DNA of 64,000 bases from Flavobacterium endophyticum (GTDB lineage: Bacteria > Bacteroidota > Bacteroidia > Flavobacteriales > Flavobacteriaceae), in assembly GCF_003634455.1 (NCBI RefSeq), contig NZ_RBLC01000001.1, forward strand, positions 682,001-746,000. Reading direction: 5' to 3'. Positions 47,015-54,226 of the stretch are shown in pieces (position 1 is the stretch's first letter; every line of letters starts with the position of its first letter). The position numbers and the translations under genes are program-made. The notes under the pieces were generated by a model. The model made no database searches. It was not told where the DNA came from and was given only the letters and a program-made list of their open reading frames with translations.

Positions 47015-48208
47015 TTATTCTACGATTTCAGTCACCTGACCAGCTCCAACCGTTCTACCACCTTCACGGATAGCGAAACGAAGACCTACGTTCATAGCGA
47101 TTGGGCTTAACAAAGCCACATCGATAGTTAAGTTATCACCTGGCATTACCATCTCTACACCTGCTGGCAAAGAGATAACTCCTGTTACGTCAGTTGTACG
47201 TACGTAGAACTGTGGACGGTAGTTATTGTGGAATGGCGTGTGACGACCACCTTCTTCTTTTTTCAAGATATAAACCTCTGCTTTGAATTTAGCGTGTGGT
47301 TTTACCGAACCTGGCTTAATAATAACCATACCTCTTTTGATATCAGCTTTATCAATACCTCTTAACAACAAACCTACGTTATCTCCAGCTTCACCTCTGT
47401 CAAGGATTTTACGGAACATTTCAACTCCTGTAATTGTAGAAGTCAATTTGTCAGCTCCCATACCGATGATTTCAACAGCATCTCCTGTATTAGCAACTCC
47501 AGTTTCGATACGACCTGTAGCAACAGTTCCACGACCTGTAATTGTAAATACGTCCTCAACTGGCATCAAGAATGGTTTAGCAACGTCACGAACTGGCTCT
47601 TCGATCCAGTTGTCAACAGCTTCCATCAATTCCATAATTTTAGGAACCCATGTAGCATCTCCGTTCAATCCACCCAAAGCAGAACCTTGGATAACTGGAC
47701 CGTTATCTCCATCATATTCATAGAAAGACAACAAGTCTCTGATTTCCATTTCAACAAGCTCTAACAACTCAGCATCATCAACCATATCCACTTTGTTCAT
47801 GAATACAACGATTCTAGGAATACCTACCTGGCGACCTAAAAGGATGTGCTCACGAGTTTGTGGCATTGGTCCGTCTGTAGCAGCTACAACCAAGATAGCA
47901 CCGTCCATTTGAGCAGCACCAGTAACCATGTTTTTCACGTAATCCGCGTGACCTGGACAGTCAACGTGAGCATAGTGACGGTTAGCTGTTTCGTACTCAA
48001 CGTGAGATGTATTAATTGTAATACCTCTTTCTTTTTCTTCTGGAGCATTATCAATCTGATCGAAAGATTTTGCAGCTGTTTTAGAAAAACCTGCTTCTGC
48101 CATTACTTTAGTAATTGCAGCAGTCAATGTAGTTTTTCCGTGATCCACGTGTCCAATTGTACCTATATTTAAGTGCGGTTTGGAACGGTTAAAATTCTCC
48201 TTTGCCAT
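47015..48208 (-). CDS. tuf: Elongation factor Tu
   Basis: A 397-aa EF-Tu that delivers aminoacyl-tRNA to the ribosome. P-loop Gly-His-Val-Asp-His-Gly-Lys-Thr-Thr at 19-27, switch II Asp-Cys-Pro-Gly-His near 82-86, and Asn-Lys-Val-Asp near 137-140. All three domains are present. It is flanked by tRNA genes on both sides (Thr-Tyr-Thr upstream, Trp downstream). Start with an A-rich leader, no Shine-Dalgarno. Confidence 0.99.
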   Translation of the reverse strand: MAKENFNRSKPHLNIGTIGHVDHGKTTLTAAITKVMAEAGFSKTAAKSFDQIDNAPEEKERGITINTSHVEYETANRHYAHVDCPGHADYVKNMVTGAAQMDGAILVVAATDGPMPQTREHILLGRQVGIPRIVVFMNKVDMVDDAELLELVEMEIRDLLSFYEYDGDNGPVIQGSALGGLNGDATWVPKIMELMEAVDNWIEEPVRDVAKPFLMPVEDVFTITGRGTVATGRIETGVANTGDAVEIIGMGADKLTSTITGVEMFRKILDRGEAGDNVGLLLRGIDKADIKRGMVIIKPGSVKPHAKFKAEVYILKKEEGGRHTPFHNNYRPQFYVRTTDVTGVISLPAGVEMVMPGDNLTIDVALLSPIAMNVGLRFAIREGGRTVGAGQVTEIVE

Positions 48209-48262
48209 TTTACTTAATTTTAATCTTAGTTATATATTAGTGTTCAAATTCTTTCTTACTTG

Positions 48263-48334
48263 AGCCAATGACGGGATTTGAACCCGTGACCTCTTCCTTA
48301 CCAAGGAAGCACTCTACCCCTGAGCTACACCGGC
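48263..48334 (-). tRNA. tRNA-Thr (GGT)
   Basis: A 72-nt cloverleaf on the - strand with acceptor stem GCCGGTG/CATTGGC, T-loop TTCAAAT and anticodon GGT in the loop TTGGTAA. Discriminator T. It is the tRNA nearest to tuf in a three-tRNA cluster. Confidence 0.96.
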
Positions 48335-48416
48335 AGGGAATCCTGATTAAAGGATTTATGATTTCAGATTTAAGACTTAGATAAATCAAAAATCTTAATT
48401 CACAAATCTTTTTTTG

Positions 48417-48497
48417 TGGGGAGAGCAGGATTCGAACCTGCGAAGTTTTCACAGCAGATTTACAGTCTGCCCTCGTTGGCCGCTTGAGTATCTCCCC
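48417..48497 (-). tRNA. tRNA-Tyr (GTA)
   Basis: An 81-nt tRNA on the - strand with the long variable arm of a class II tRNA, acceptor stem GGGGAGA/TCTCCCC, anticodon GTA in the loop ACTGTAAAT and T-loop TTCGAAT. Discriminator A. Confidence 0.97.
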
Positions 48498-48531
48498 TTA
48501 ACCATTTTATTGTCAATCTAATAAAGAACTG

Positions 48532-48605
48532 AGCCGATAGAGGGACTCGAACCCACGACCTGCTGATTACAAATCAGCTGCTCTAGCCAACTGAGCTACA
48601 CCGGC
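48532..48605 (-). tRNA. tRNA-Thr (TGT)
   Basis: A 74-nt cloverleaf on the - strand with acceptor stem GCCGGTG/TATCGGC, anticodon TGT in the loop TTTGTAA and T-loop TTCGAGT. Discriminator T. It is the first tRNA of the cluster, downstream of hpf. Confidence 0.96.
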
Positions 48606-48696
48606 AAACTCAATAAAAAAAGTCCGCTATTTCTAACGGACTGCAAATGTATATCTTTTTGTTTCTTAATCAAAATATTTTTGAAAAAAAATTATA

Positions 48697-48999
48697 TTAT
48701 ATATGTGTTCTTATCTTTTCTTTTCGTTTCAGCAACACTCTCTCTAAGGCTTCTGACGAAAGCTCAACACCTTCCTCAAATGTTTTACACTGCTTTTTAA
48801 CAATAAACTCATCTCCAGGAACATGAATTTTCACCTCTACTATCTTATTTTCCTTATCGCTCGTCTTTTCTACCTTCAAAAAAACGTCTGACGAAACCAC
48901 TCTGTCATAGTACTTTTCCAACTTATCCATTCTGTCTTGAATGAATCCTACAAGTTTTCCGTCAACATTAAAGTTAACTGCATGAACGTTTACCTTCAT
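48697..48999 (-). CDS. hpf: Ribosome hibernation-promoting factor, short form
   Basis: A 100-aa HPF/RaiA-type protein. It has the beta-alpha-beta-beta-beta-alpha pattern, with the opening Met-Lys-Val-Asn-Val-His-Ala-Val-Asn-Phe and a C-terminal helix with Leu-Leu-Lys-Arg-Lys-Glu-Lys-Ile-Arg. The short form lacks the C-terminal dimerisation domain of long HPF. It binds the 30S decoding site in stationary phase. It follows xerC by 32 bp and precedes the tRNA-tuf cluster. Confidence 0.93.
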   Translation of the reverse strand: MKVNVHAVNFNVDGKLVGFIQDRMDKLEKYYDRVVSSDVFLKVEKTSDKENKIVEVKIHVPGDEFIVKKQCKTFEEGVELSSEALERVLLKRKEKIRTHI

Positions 49000-49031
49000 A
49001 ATAAAATTTTTATACGGTTGAACATTTTGAA

Positions 49032-49928
49032 TTATTTCCGGTTCCTCGGATGCGCATCTCCGTAAACTTTTTTCAGCTCAGCTAAACTGCTATGCGTATA
49101 AATCTGCGTAGATGCCAAACTAGAATGCCCTAATAATTCTTTTACTGAATTTAAATCCGCTCCATTGTTTAGCATATGAGTCGCAAAGGTATGTCTTAAG
49201 ATATGCGGACTCTTTTTTACTTTCTCGGAGACATTACTAAAGTACATATTTATTAGTCGATACACAAGGGAATCATTTAATTTAACGCCTTTTAACGTAA
49301 GAAAGAAAAACGACTCATCCTTAACCTCCTTCAAGCTAGCTCTTTCCGAAAAACAAAGCCTAAACTGATCTTGTATTATTGGTAACAACGGAAGGATTCT
49401 TTCCTTATTTCTCTTCCCGAGCACTTTCAACACTCCTTTTGAAAGGTCTATATTTGATACTTTTAGATTAATAAGCTCCGCTCTTCGAATTCCTGTCGTG
49501 TAAAATAAATCGATAATAAGCTTGTCACGGACACCTTCGTAGCCTTTTGGATACGTTATAGTATTCAGTACATTGTCTAATTCCTTTTCAGAAAAAGGAA
49601 TCTGTAGTTTTTTTGGTGTTTTTAAAGCTTTATGCTTCAGCAACGGACTCGCATCTACTTGCTTTATTTTTAGAAGAAATTTATAGAATGACTTTAGCGA
49701 AGAAATTTTTCGGTTTACAGAAGTATTTGAAATTCCAGCATCGACCAGCGAAACAATCCAGCTTCTGATCTGGCTGTAATTTACTTCGTTCAGTTCATCT
49801 TGGTCAAAATTCTGTTTTAGGAAAAACTCAAAATCAGACAAATCGTTACAATAAGCCGTAACGGTATGAAGCGAATAGTTTTTCTCTTTCTGAAGATAAT
49901 CTTTGAATGATTCTTTGGTAGTAAGCAT
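49032..49928 (-). CDS. xerC: Tyrosine recombinase XerC-type
   Basis: A 298-aa tyrosine recombinase that resolves chromosome dimers. N-terminal SAM-like DNA-binding domain (about 5-90), then the catalytic domain with Arg148 (Thr-Gly-Ile-Arg), Lys172, His242 and Arg245 (His-Ile-Leu-Arg-His), His268 and nucleophile Tyr277. Length and lack of neighbouring integrase-type genes fit a housekeeping Xer rather than a phage integrase; XerD cannot be fully excluded. Its start codon is touched by the U-tract of the rpsU terminator, and a TACCTTTG box lies in the hairpin loop. Confidence 0.92.
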   Translation of the reverse strand: MLTTKESFKDYLQKEKNYSLHTVTAYCNDLSDFEFFLKQNFDQDELNEVNYSQIRSWIVSLVDAGISNTSVNRKISSLKSFYKFLLKIKQVDASPLLKHKALKTPKKLQIPFSEKELDNVLNTITYPKGYEGVRDKLIIDLFYTTGIRRAELINLKVSNIDLSKGVLKVLGKRNKERILPLLPIIQDQFRLCFSERASLKEVKDESFFFLTLKGVKLNDSLVYRLINMYFSNVSEKVKKSPHILRHTFATHMLNNGADLNSVKELLGHSSLASTQIYTHSSLAELKKVYGDAHPRNRK

Positions 49929-49930
49929 AA

Positions 49931-49978
49931 AAAAACCGTTAGCATCAAAGGTATTAAACTTTCATGACTAACGGTTTT
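49931..49978 (-). terminator. rpsU terminator/attenuator abutting the xerC start codon
   Basis: AAAACCGTTAG and CTAACGGTTTT form an 11-bp stem (49968-49978 with 49932-49942) around a 25-nt loop, followed by seven T residues ending one base before the xerC ATG. The loop includes TACCTTTG (49953-49946), an exact -7 box, which could start xerC transcription with a very short leader. Confidence 0.8.
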
Positions 49979-50000
49979 GTATCCTGAAGAAAATTAATTC

Positions 50001-50195
50001 TTAATTTTCTAATTGATCTCTTAGGTTTTGGATATAACCAGCTTTTTGAATTTGAGCTCTCTTAATTACAGATGGCTTAATAAAAGCTTGACGTGCTCTT
50101 AATTGACGAACTGTTCCAGTTTTATCAAATTTTCTCTTATAGCGCTTTAATGCTCTATCGATATTTTCTCCGTCTTTAATTGGTATAATTAACAT
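50001..50195 (-). CDS. rpsU: 30S ribosomal protein S21
   Basis: A 64-aa bS21 with the family pattern: Met-Leu-Ile-Ile-Pro-Ile-Lys-Asp-Gly-Glu-Asn-Ile-Asp-Arg-Ala-Leu-Lys-Arg-Tyr, a basic Arg-Lys-Phe helix and an Arg-Ala-Arg-Gln-Ala-Phe segment. In Bacteroidota this protein, with bS6 and bS18, holds the 3' end of 16S rRNA and hides the anti-Shine-Dalgarno. Here the mRNA carries a strong, extended Shine-Dalgarno (50201-50213), unusual in this window and consistent with autoregulation by bS21 level. Confidence 0.97.
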   Translation of the reverse strand: MLIIPIKDGENIDRALKRYKRKFDKTGTVRQLRARQAFIKPSVIKRAQIQKAGYIQNLRDQLEN

Positions 50196-50200
50196 AATAT

Positions 50201-50213
50201 GACACCTCCTCTC
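50201..50213 (-). promoter_or_regulatory. Strong extended Shine-Dalgarno sequence of rpsU
   Basis: The - strand reads GAGAGGAGGTGTC, ending five bases before the ATG. AGGAGGTG matches the complement of the 16S 3' end over eight bases. I saw no comparable sequence before rpoB, tuf, secE, rplL or dnaA, whose leaders are A/T-rich. Confidence 0.9.
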
Positions 50214-50223
50214 GTTAAGGGTG

Positions 50224-50231
50224 CAAACTTA
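50224..50231 (-). promoter_or_regulatory. Candidate -7 box of rpsU
   Basis: The - strand reads TAAGTTTG, an exact TAnnTTTG. Transcription from it would begin just before the Shine-Dalgarno, giving a leader of about 20 nt. No -33 TTG at normal spacing. Confidence 0.45.
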
Positions 50232-50267
50232 TAAAATTATTACGAATTATGAATCACGAATTACAAA

Positions 50268-51437
50268 TTATTTTACAGCAGGTTTATAATTCTGCTTGTC
50301 AATTATCATTTTCGATAAAATTTCTTTCAAAATTTCTGAAGTTCCGCCACCGATTGGCCCTAAACGGCTGTCTCTAAACAAACGTGCCAAAGGATATTCT
50401 TCCATGTAACCATACCCTCCTAGCATTTGCAGACAACTGTAAATTGTTTCGTCGGCCACTTTTGTAGATTTCAATTTTGCCATTGTGGCTTCTTTAACTA
50501 CATATTCTTTCTGATTTAGTCGTGCAACTGCTGCATAATTAAACAGCTTGCAGTGCTCCACATCGGTTGCATGCTCTACAATAGTGTGTCGTAAAGCCTG
50601 AAATTTATCTATTGTTTTTCCGAACGCTTCACGTTCTGACATATATCCGATAGTGTATTCAATTGCATACTCTGCTCTAGCGTGGGCATTTATTGCCATG
50701 ATTAGTCGTTCTAGCGCAAAATGCTGCATAATATAAGGGAAGCCTTTTCCTTCTTCGCCCATTAAATTTTCTTCAGGAATTTCAACATTGTCGAATGCAA
50801 TTTCGGCAGTATCAGAAGCTCTCCATCCTAATTTATCTAATTTTGTAGCCGCTATTCCTTTCAGGTTTGCATCCACCAAAAACATACTGATCCCTTTATT
50901 ACCGGATTCTGGATTTGTTTTGGCTGCAACTACATAATAATCGGCATAAACTCCGTTTGTGATAAAAGTTTTCGAACCATTAATAATGTATTTATTGCCT
51001 TGTTTGATCGCTGTCGTACGCATTCCTGCAACATCACTGCCGCCGAAAGGCTCTGTAATACACAACGCCCCTATTTTGTCTCCTAAAATACTTAGCGCTA
51101 AATACTCTTGTTTGATTCTCTCGCTGCCTTCTGCATTTAAATGGGTCATTGCTAAGTAAGCATGTGCCCACATTGCTGCGGCAAAGCCAGAAGATTTAAT
51201 TTTTTGAAGTTCTTCTAAAAAGACTACCGTATAGAATAAATCCAAGTTCATCCCTCCATAGGCTTCAGGATAATTGATTCCGAAAAAACCCATTTCGCCA
51301 AATTTTTTCCAAATAAAACGCTCGATTGTTCCTGTTTTTTCCCATTTTTCAATGTGCGGGACTACTTCTTTTTGCAAAAAATCCTGTAAGCTCTTCCTAA
51401 ATAATTCGTGCTCTTCAGTAAAATATATTGAATTCAT
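50268..51437 (-). CDS. Acyl-CoA dehydrogenase, LCAD/isovaleryl-type active site
   Basis: A 389-aa flavoprotein of fatty-acid or branched-chain acyl-CoA oxidation. Typical segments are Cys-Ile-Thr-Glu-Pro-Phe-Gly-Gly-Ser-Asp (near 126-135) and Gly-Gly-Tyr-Gly-Tyr near 343-347. At the MCAD catalytic position the protein has Gly (Ile-Gly-Gly-Gly-Thr-Ser-Glu-Ile), so the base is probably Glu243 in the Ala-Leu-Glu-Arg-Leu segment, as in long-chain and isovaleryl enzymes. Substrate chain type is inferred only. Monocistronic, with a well-formed promoter at 51482-51513. Confidence 0.92.
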   Translation of the reverse strand: MNSIYFTEEHELFRKSLQDFLQKEVVPHIEKWEKTGTIERFIWKKFGEMGFFGINYPEAYGGMNLDLFYTVVFLEELQKIKSSGFAAAMWAHAYLAMTHLNAEGSERIKQEYLALSILGDKIGALCITEPFGGSDVAGMRTTAIKQGNKYIINGSKTFITNGVYADYYVVAAKTNPESGNKGISMFLVDANLKGIAATKLDKLGWRASDTAEIAFDNVEIPEENLMGEEGKGFPYIMQHFALERLIMAINAHARAEYAIEYTIGYMSEREAFGKTIDKFQALRHTIVEHATDVEHCKLFNYAAVARLNQKEYVVKEATMAKLKSTKVADETIYSCLQMLGGYGYMEEYPLARLFRDSRLGPIGGGTSEILKEILSKMIIDKQNYKPAVK

Positions 51438-51481
51438 ATTTATAACAAGGGTATTTTTATATCTTATTTTTTTTAGAAATC

Positions 51482-51513
51482 CAAATATAAGGCAATTGTT
51501 TTTTTCTTTTCAA
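51482..51513 (-). promoter_or_regulatory. Bacteroidota-type promoter of the acyl-CoA dehydrogenase gene
   Basis: On the - strand: TTG at 51513-51511, a 21-base spacer and TATATTTG at 51489-51482. It matches TTG-N17-23-TAnnTTTG and lies about 45 bases before the start codon. Confidence 0.7.
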
Positions 51514-51642
51514 CAGAAAAGCTATTATTTTTTATCAAATCCGCAATTTAACAAATCATTTAGTACTTATTTAAACAAAATTCACAATTAGAGTTTCTTT
51601 TACTGCTTGCATTTCAAGTGAGGTATTACATTATTCCAATAA

Positions 51643-52512
51643 TTAATACTCTAGATATTTTTCGATTATTTTCACTTTCTCTACAGGAAAGCCTTTTATC
51701 TTTATTAGATCTTCACTACCAGAAATCCCTCCATTCATACTTCTATAGATGACAATCTCTTTACTGATTGGATATCTGAAATAAGGAAATTGGGAAAGTT
51801 CTTTTACGGAAGCATCGTTGATTTTTATTTTCTTGACGTTTGGAATAACTCCTATCTTAAATTGGGCGTTTAGTTTTTCTATAACTTCAGGTGAAAGCCC
51901 CCAGATATCATTCATTTGTTCCATGCTTACAAAACCTCCCAAAATTTCTTTCTGCTTCAAAATTCTTTCTGACAAGCCATGTCCGATGCCATATATCTTT
52001 ATCAAATCTTCTTGTGCCGCTTTATTAATATCGATCAGGATAATCTTTTCATTTTTTACAAATGATTGTTTTTCATAGGAAGCAAAACTGCTTTTTTTAT
52101 TTTTAACCCAATCGGGAAATTTAAAATAAGGCGCAATTGCATTTAGCAACGAATCTGAAACTTTTGTCACTGCTTGGAATTCCTCGGCCGAATTGACATA
52201 TTTATTGCCTTCTCGGAATTTTAAAAGCCTATCTATTTCAACTGTAGACATCCCTAATTTGTAGCCTTTAAAATCGGTTATGAAATTCGGATTGAAAGGA
52301 TAAATTTTGGGCTTGAAATCAATCTTGGCTTTTTTCATCTTGTCAATTTCGGGCTGTAGCGAAAGCCATTCTTGCTTTTCGACAGAATTATCTTCTTCGA
52401 TTTCTACATCGATACAATAATAGGCTAACTGTATTCCTGCGATAATAAGGATCAGTATAAAAATGCCGGTACGTTGTTGGGAATCAAACTTAAAGAATGA
52501 ATTGGTTGGCAT
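51643..52512 (-). CDS. Helix-hairpin-helix (ComEA-like) membrane-anchored protein
   Basis: A 289-aa protein with one N-terminal membrane segment (about 14-32) and a C-terminal region with repeated helix-hairpin-helix motifs: Ile-Asp-Ile-Asn-Lys-Ala-Ala-Gln-Glu-Asp-Leu, Gly-Ile-Gly-x-x-Leu-Ser-Glu-Arg-Ile and later Ile-Asn-Asp-Ala-Ser-Val-Lys-Glu-Leu. These motifs bind DNA backbone in ComEA, the periplasmic DNA receptor for natural uptake. A role in DNA uptake is plausible but unproven; many Bacteroidota carry such proteins without known competence. Confidence 0.8.
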   Translation of the reverse strand: MPTNSFFKFDSQQRTGIFILILIIAGIQLAYYCIDVEIEEDNSVEKQEWLSLQPEIDKMKKAKIDFKPKIYPFNPNFITDFKGYKLGMSTVEIDRLLKFREGNKYVNSAEEFQAVTKVSDSLLNAIAPYFKFPDWVKNKKSSFASYEKQSFVKNEKIILIDINKAAQEDLIKIYGIGHGLSERILKQKEILGGFVSMEQMNDIWGLSPEVIEKLNAQFKIGVIPNVKKIKINDASVKELSQFPYFRYPISKEIVIYRSMNGGISGSEDLIKIKGFPVEKVKIIEKYLEY

Positions 52513-52563
52513 GGAATAAAAATTTTAAGTGGCGGAGAGATAACATAAGGAAAATATATAAAA

Positions 52564-52812
52564 TTACAAATCAAAGACGGAACTTCGCTTCGTATAGACT
52601 AGATCTTTTAATCTGACGAGAAAGGCAAGCGTCAGGTACACACCAAACCAGAGACCGACAGTAAAAAAAGAAATATAGATGAAAAACAAACGTACGCTCG
52701 ATGCTCTCATCCCCAAGCGGTCAGCCAAACGGGACGAAACTTCAAAGCCGTGCTTTTCAAAAAAGTGCCTGATGTTGGTTATAAATGACATACTAAAAAA
52801 GTCAAAATTCAA
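52564..52812 (-). CDS. PspC domain protein
   Basis: An 82-aa membrane protein of the PspC family. The Leu-Ala-Asp-Arg-Leu-Gly-Met-Arg-Ala-Ser-Ser-Val-Arg-Leu segment is the family signature, followed by two hydrophobic stretches (about 40-68). Related proteins sense envelope stress with phage-shock proteins; no pspA is nearby here. It lies 35 bp downstream of the DUF2851 gene and 51 bp upstream of the helix-hairpin-helix gene on the same strand, suggesting a transcription unit. Confidence 0.85.
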   Translation of the reverse strand: MNFDFFSMSFITNIRHFFEKHGFEVSSRLADRLGMRASSVRLFFIYISFFTVGLWFGVYLTLAFLVRLKDLVYTKRSSVFDL

Positions 52813-52847
52813 ATTTAAGAATTTCTGATTTCAACAGCTAATAAATT

Positions 52848-54116
52848 TTAGCTTTTCATCAGCTCTAGTCCAATAGCGCATTCGAGGCAACGTTTCTTAT
52901 TGCAATATTCGTTCTTGAGTTGCAATAAGGACTGTGTTTCATAAGCGTTTTTAGCCGTTATTCTAAAGCTATGAAATTTATCAATGATGCTATTCTTCTC
53001 GGCAGGAATACCTGCAAGCAATCGTATCATGTGTTCCGAAACGTCATTTCCCTGAGAACTGGCATAAGCAAACTTCAACGGGACAACCGTATTGATAAGC
53101 AATAGATCGATAAAAGAATTCGTGAGTTTCTTTTTCTTTTTAGGGCTTCGTTTGTCAAACTGATAATGATCATCCCAATAGTCAGAAGCGGCAATATTGA
53201 ATATTTCATAGAACTCCAAGAGCGTTTCCGCTTCCATCATATCTGAAAATAAATTTTGTCTCGAATGATACAGATTTGCCAACTGAGAAAGTCTTATTGT
53301 CGGAAAATTATCAGGACGGTGCTTAAAAAACTGCATCGGCTCGACATAGACTTTTTTCAAGTCGTGCTTTTGCAAAAGATATTCCCAGCGTTCTTTCAGT
53401 TCTGTAAAGTAAAAATCTTCGCATTCTTTCATAAACAGGCCTGCCCTGCCATAGAACATAGCTTCGAGATTCTGGACATCGAAACTTTCTTTTCTGATTT
53501 TCTGAAACGGAATAGAATTGGCAATTTTAAAAAAAGTCTCTCCGTTTGTATTCAATCCAAAATTTTTAGCCAGCAGGCAAAACAGTACAGCCTCCCAATC
53601 CTTTATAGTTGCTGAAAATAGTTTCTCAATAGGTTGATATTTCTTTTCAAGTCTTTCAAAAAACAGACGCTCCAGCCAATTTTTAAAGACAAAATCATCA
53701 ATAGAGTCAATCTCATTCTCACAAAAAATCCATGTCTTTGATGCAATAAGAGATTGATAATTTTCAAGCACTTTCTTAGAAACGTATTCCTTGAGTTCCA
53801 AAACCGCAATCTCCGTATTGTCTTTTCTGAAAACCTCGGTATCATGTTCCCAGACTACATGCAGAATGACATTTTCATAATTGGGATCGGTTTCATGGTG
53901 ATGGACATACCAATCGGAAGACTTGAGATGTATTTCTATGTTTCCGGCCCATTTCTGAGTGCCAATTACAATCTGAGCATTAAAGAAATCAGGCCCGGCT
54001 TTTTGAAGGTACTGCCCGGAATTAATAATCAGGAGTTTTTCACCTTGTGTAGTATGCAGTTTTGTAAAATCAAAGTTTTTAAACTGCCAGATATAATGCA
54101 GAAAGTCTTCTTTCAT
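52848..54116 (-). CDS. DUF2851 family protein
   Basis: A 422-aa cytosolic protein, no signal or membrane segment seen. Diagnostic segments for DUF2851 include Gly-Pro-Asp-Phe-Phe-Asn-Ala-Gln (about 38-45), Trp-Ala-Gly-Asn-Ile-Glu-Ile-His (54-61), Asp-Trp-Tyr-Val-His-His-His (67-73) and Asn-Val-Ile-Leu-His-Val-Val-Trp, which suggest a nuclease- or metal-like site but have no proven function. The C-terminus has a Cys-Asn-Lys-Lys-Arg-Cys-Leu-Glu-Cys cluster of a possible metal site. Divergent from the PNGase F-like gene. Confidence 0.85.
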   Translation of the reverse strand: MKEDFLHYIWQFKNFDFTKLHTTQGEKLLIINSGQYLQKAGPDFFNAQIVIGTQKWAGNIEIHLKSSDWYVHHHETDPNYENVILHVVWEHDTEVFRKDNTEIAVLELKEYVSKKVLENYQSLIASKTWIFCENEIDSIDDFVFKNWLERLFFERLEKKYQPIEKLFSATIKDWEAVLFCLLAKNFGLNTNGETFFKIANSIPFQKIRKESFDVQNLEAMFYGRAGLFMKECEDFYFTELKERWEYLLQKHDLKKVYVEPMQFFKHRPDNFPTIRLSQLANLYHSRQNLFSDMMEAETLLEFYEIFNIAASDYWDDHYQFDKRSPKKKKKLTNSFIDLLLINTVVPLKFAYASSQGNDVSEHMIRLLAGIPAEKNSIIDKFHSFRITAKNAYETQSLLQLKNEYCNKKRCLECAIGLELMKS

Positions 54117-54188
54117 TTTGTATGGATTTTAAAAAATTCTAGGCGTTTATCATTCAAAAGATTAACTAATGTAGCAAAATTTATTTAA

Positions 54189-54202
54189 CAAACATATATT
54201 TG
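54189..54202. promoter_or_regulatory. Overlapping divergent -7 boxes
   Basis: The + strand carries TATATTTG at 54195-54202 and the - strand TATGTTTG at 54196-54189; both match TAnnTTTG and overlap by two bases. They could drive the PNGase F-like gene and DUF2851 respectively. No -33 element confirmed. Confidence 0.4.
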
Positions 54203-54226
54203 CTATTCTAACTATCATAATCACCC

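Noticed and set aside
48237..48452. 71-aa - strand ORF overlapping the tRNA-Thr(GGT) gene
   Set aside because: It is the conceptual translation of tRNA sequence; the Cys-Arg-Cys-Ser-Ser-Gly-Val-Glu-Cys and Gly-Ser-Asn-Pro-Val segments are a familiar artefact of tRNA-Thr genes.
49032..49928. Integrase of a mobile element
   Set aside because: The gene has XerC length and motifs and sits among conserved ribosomal genes with no attachment-site duplication or phage genes nearby.
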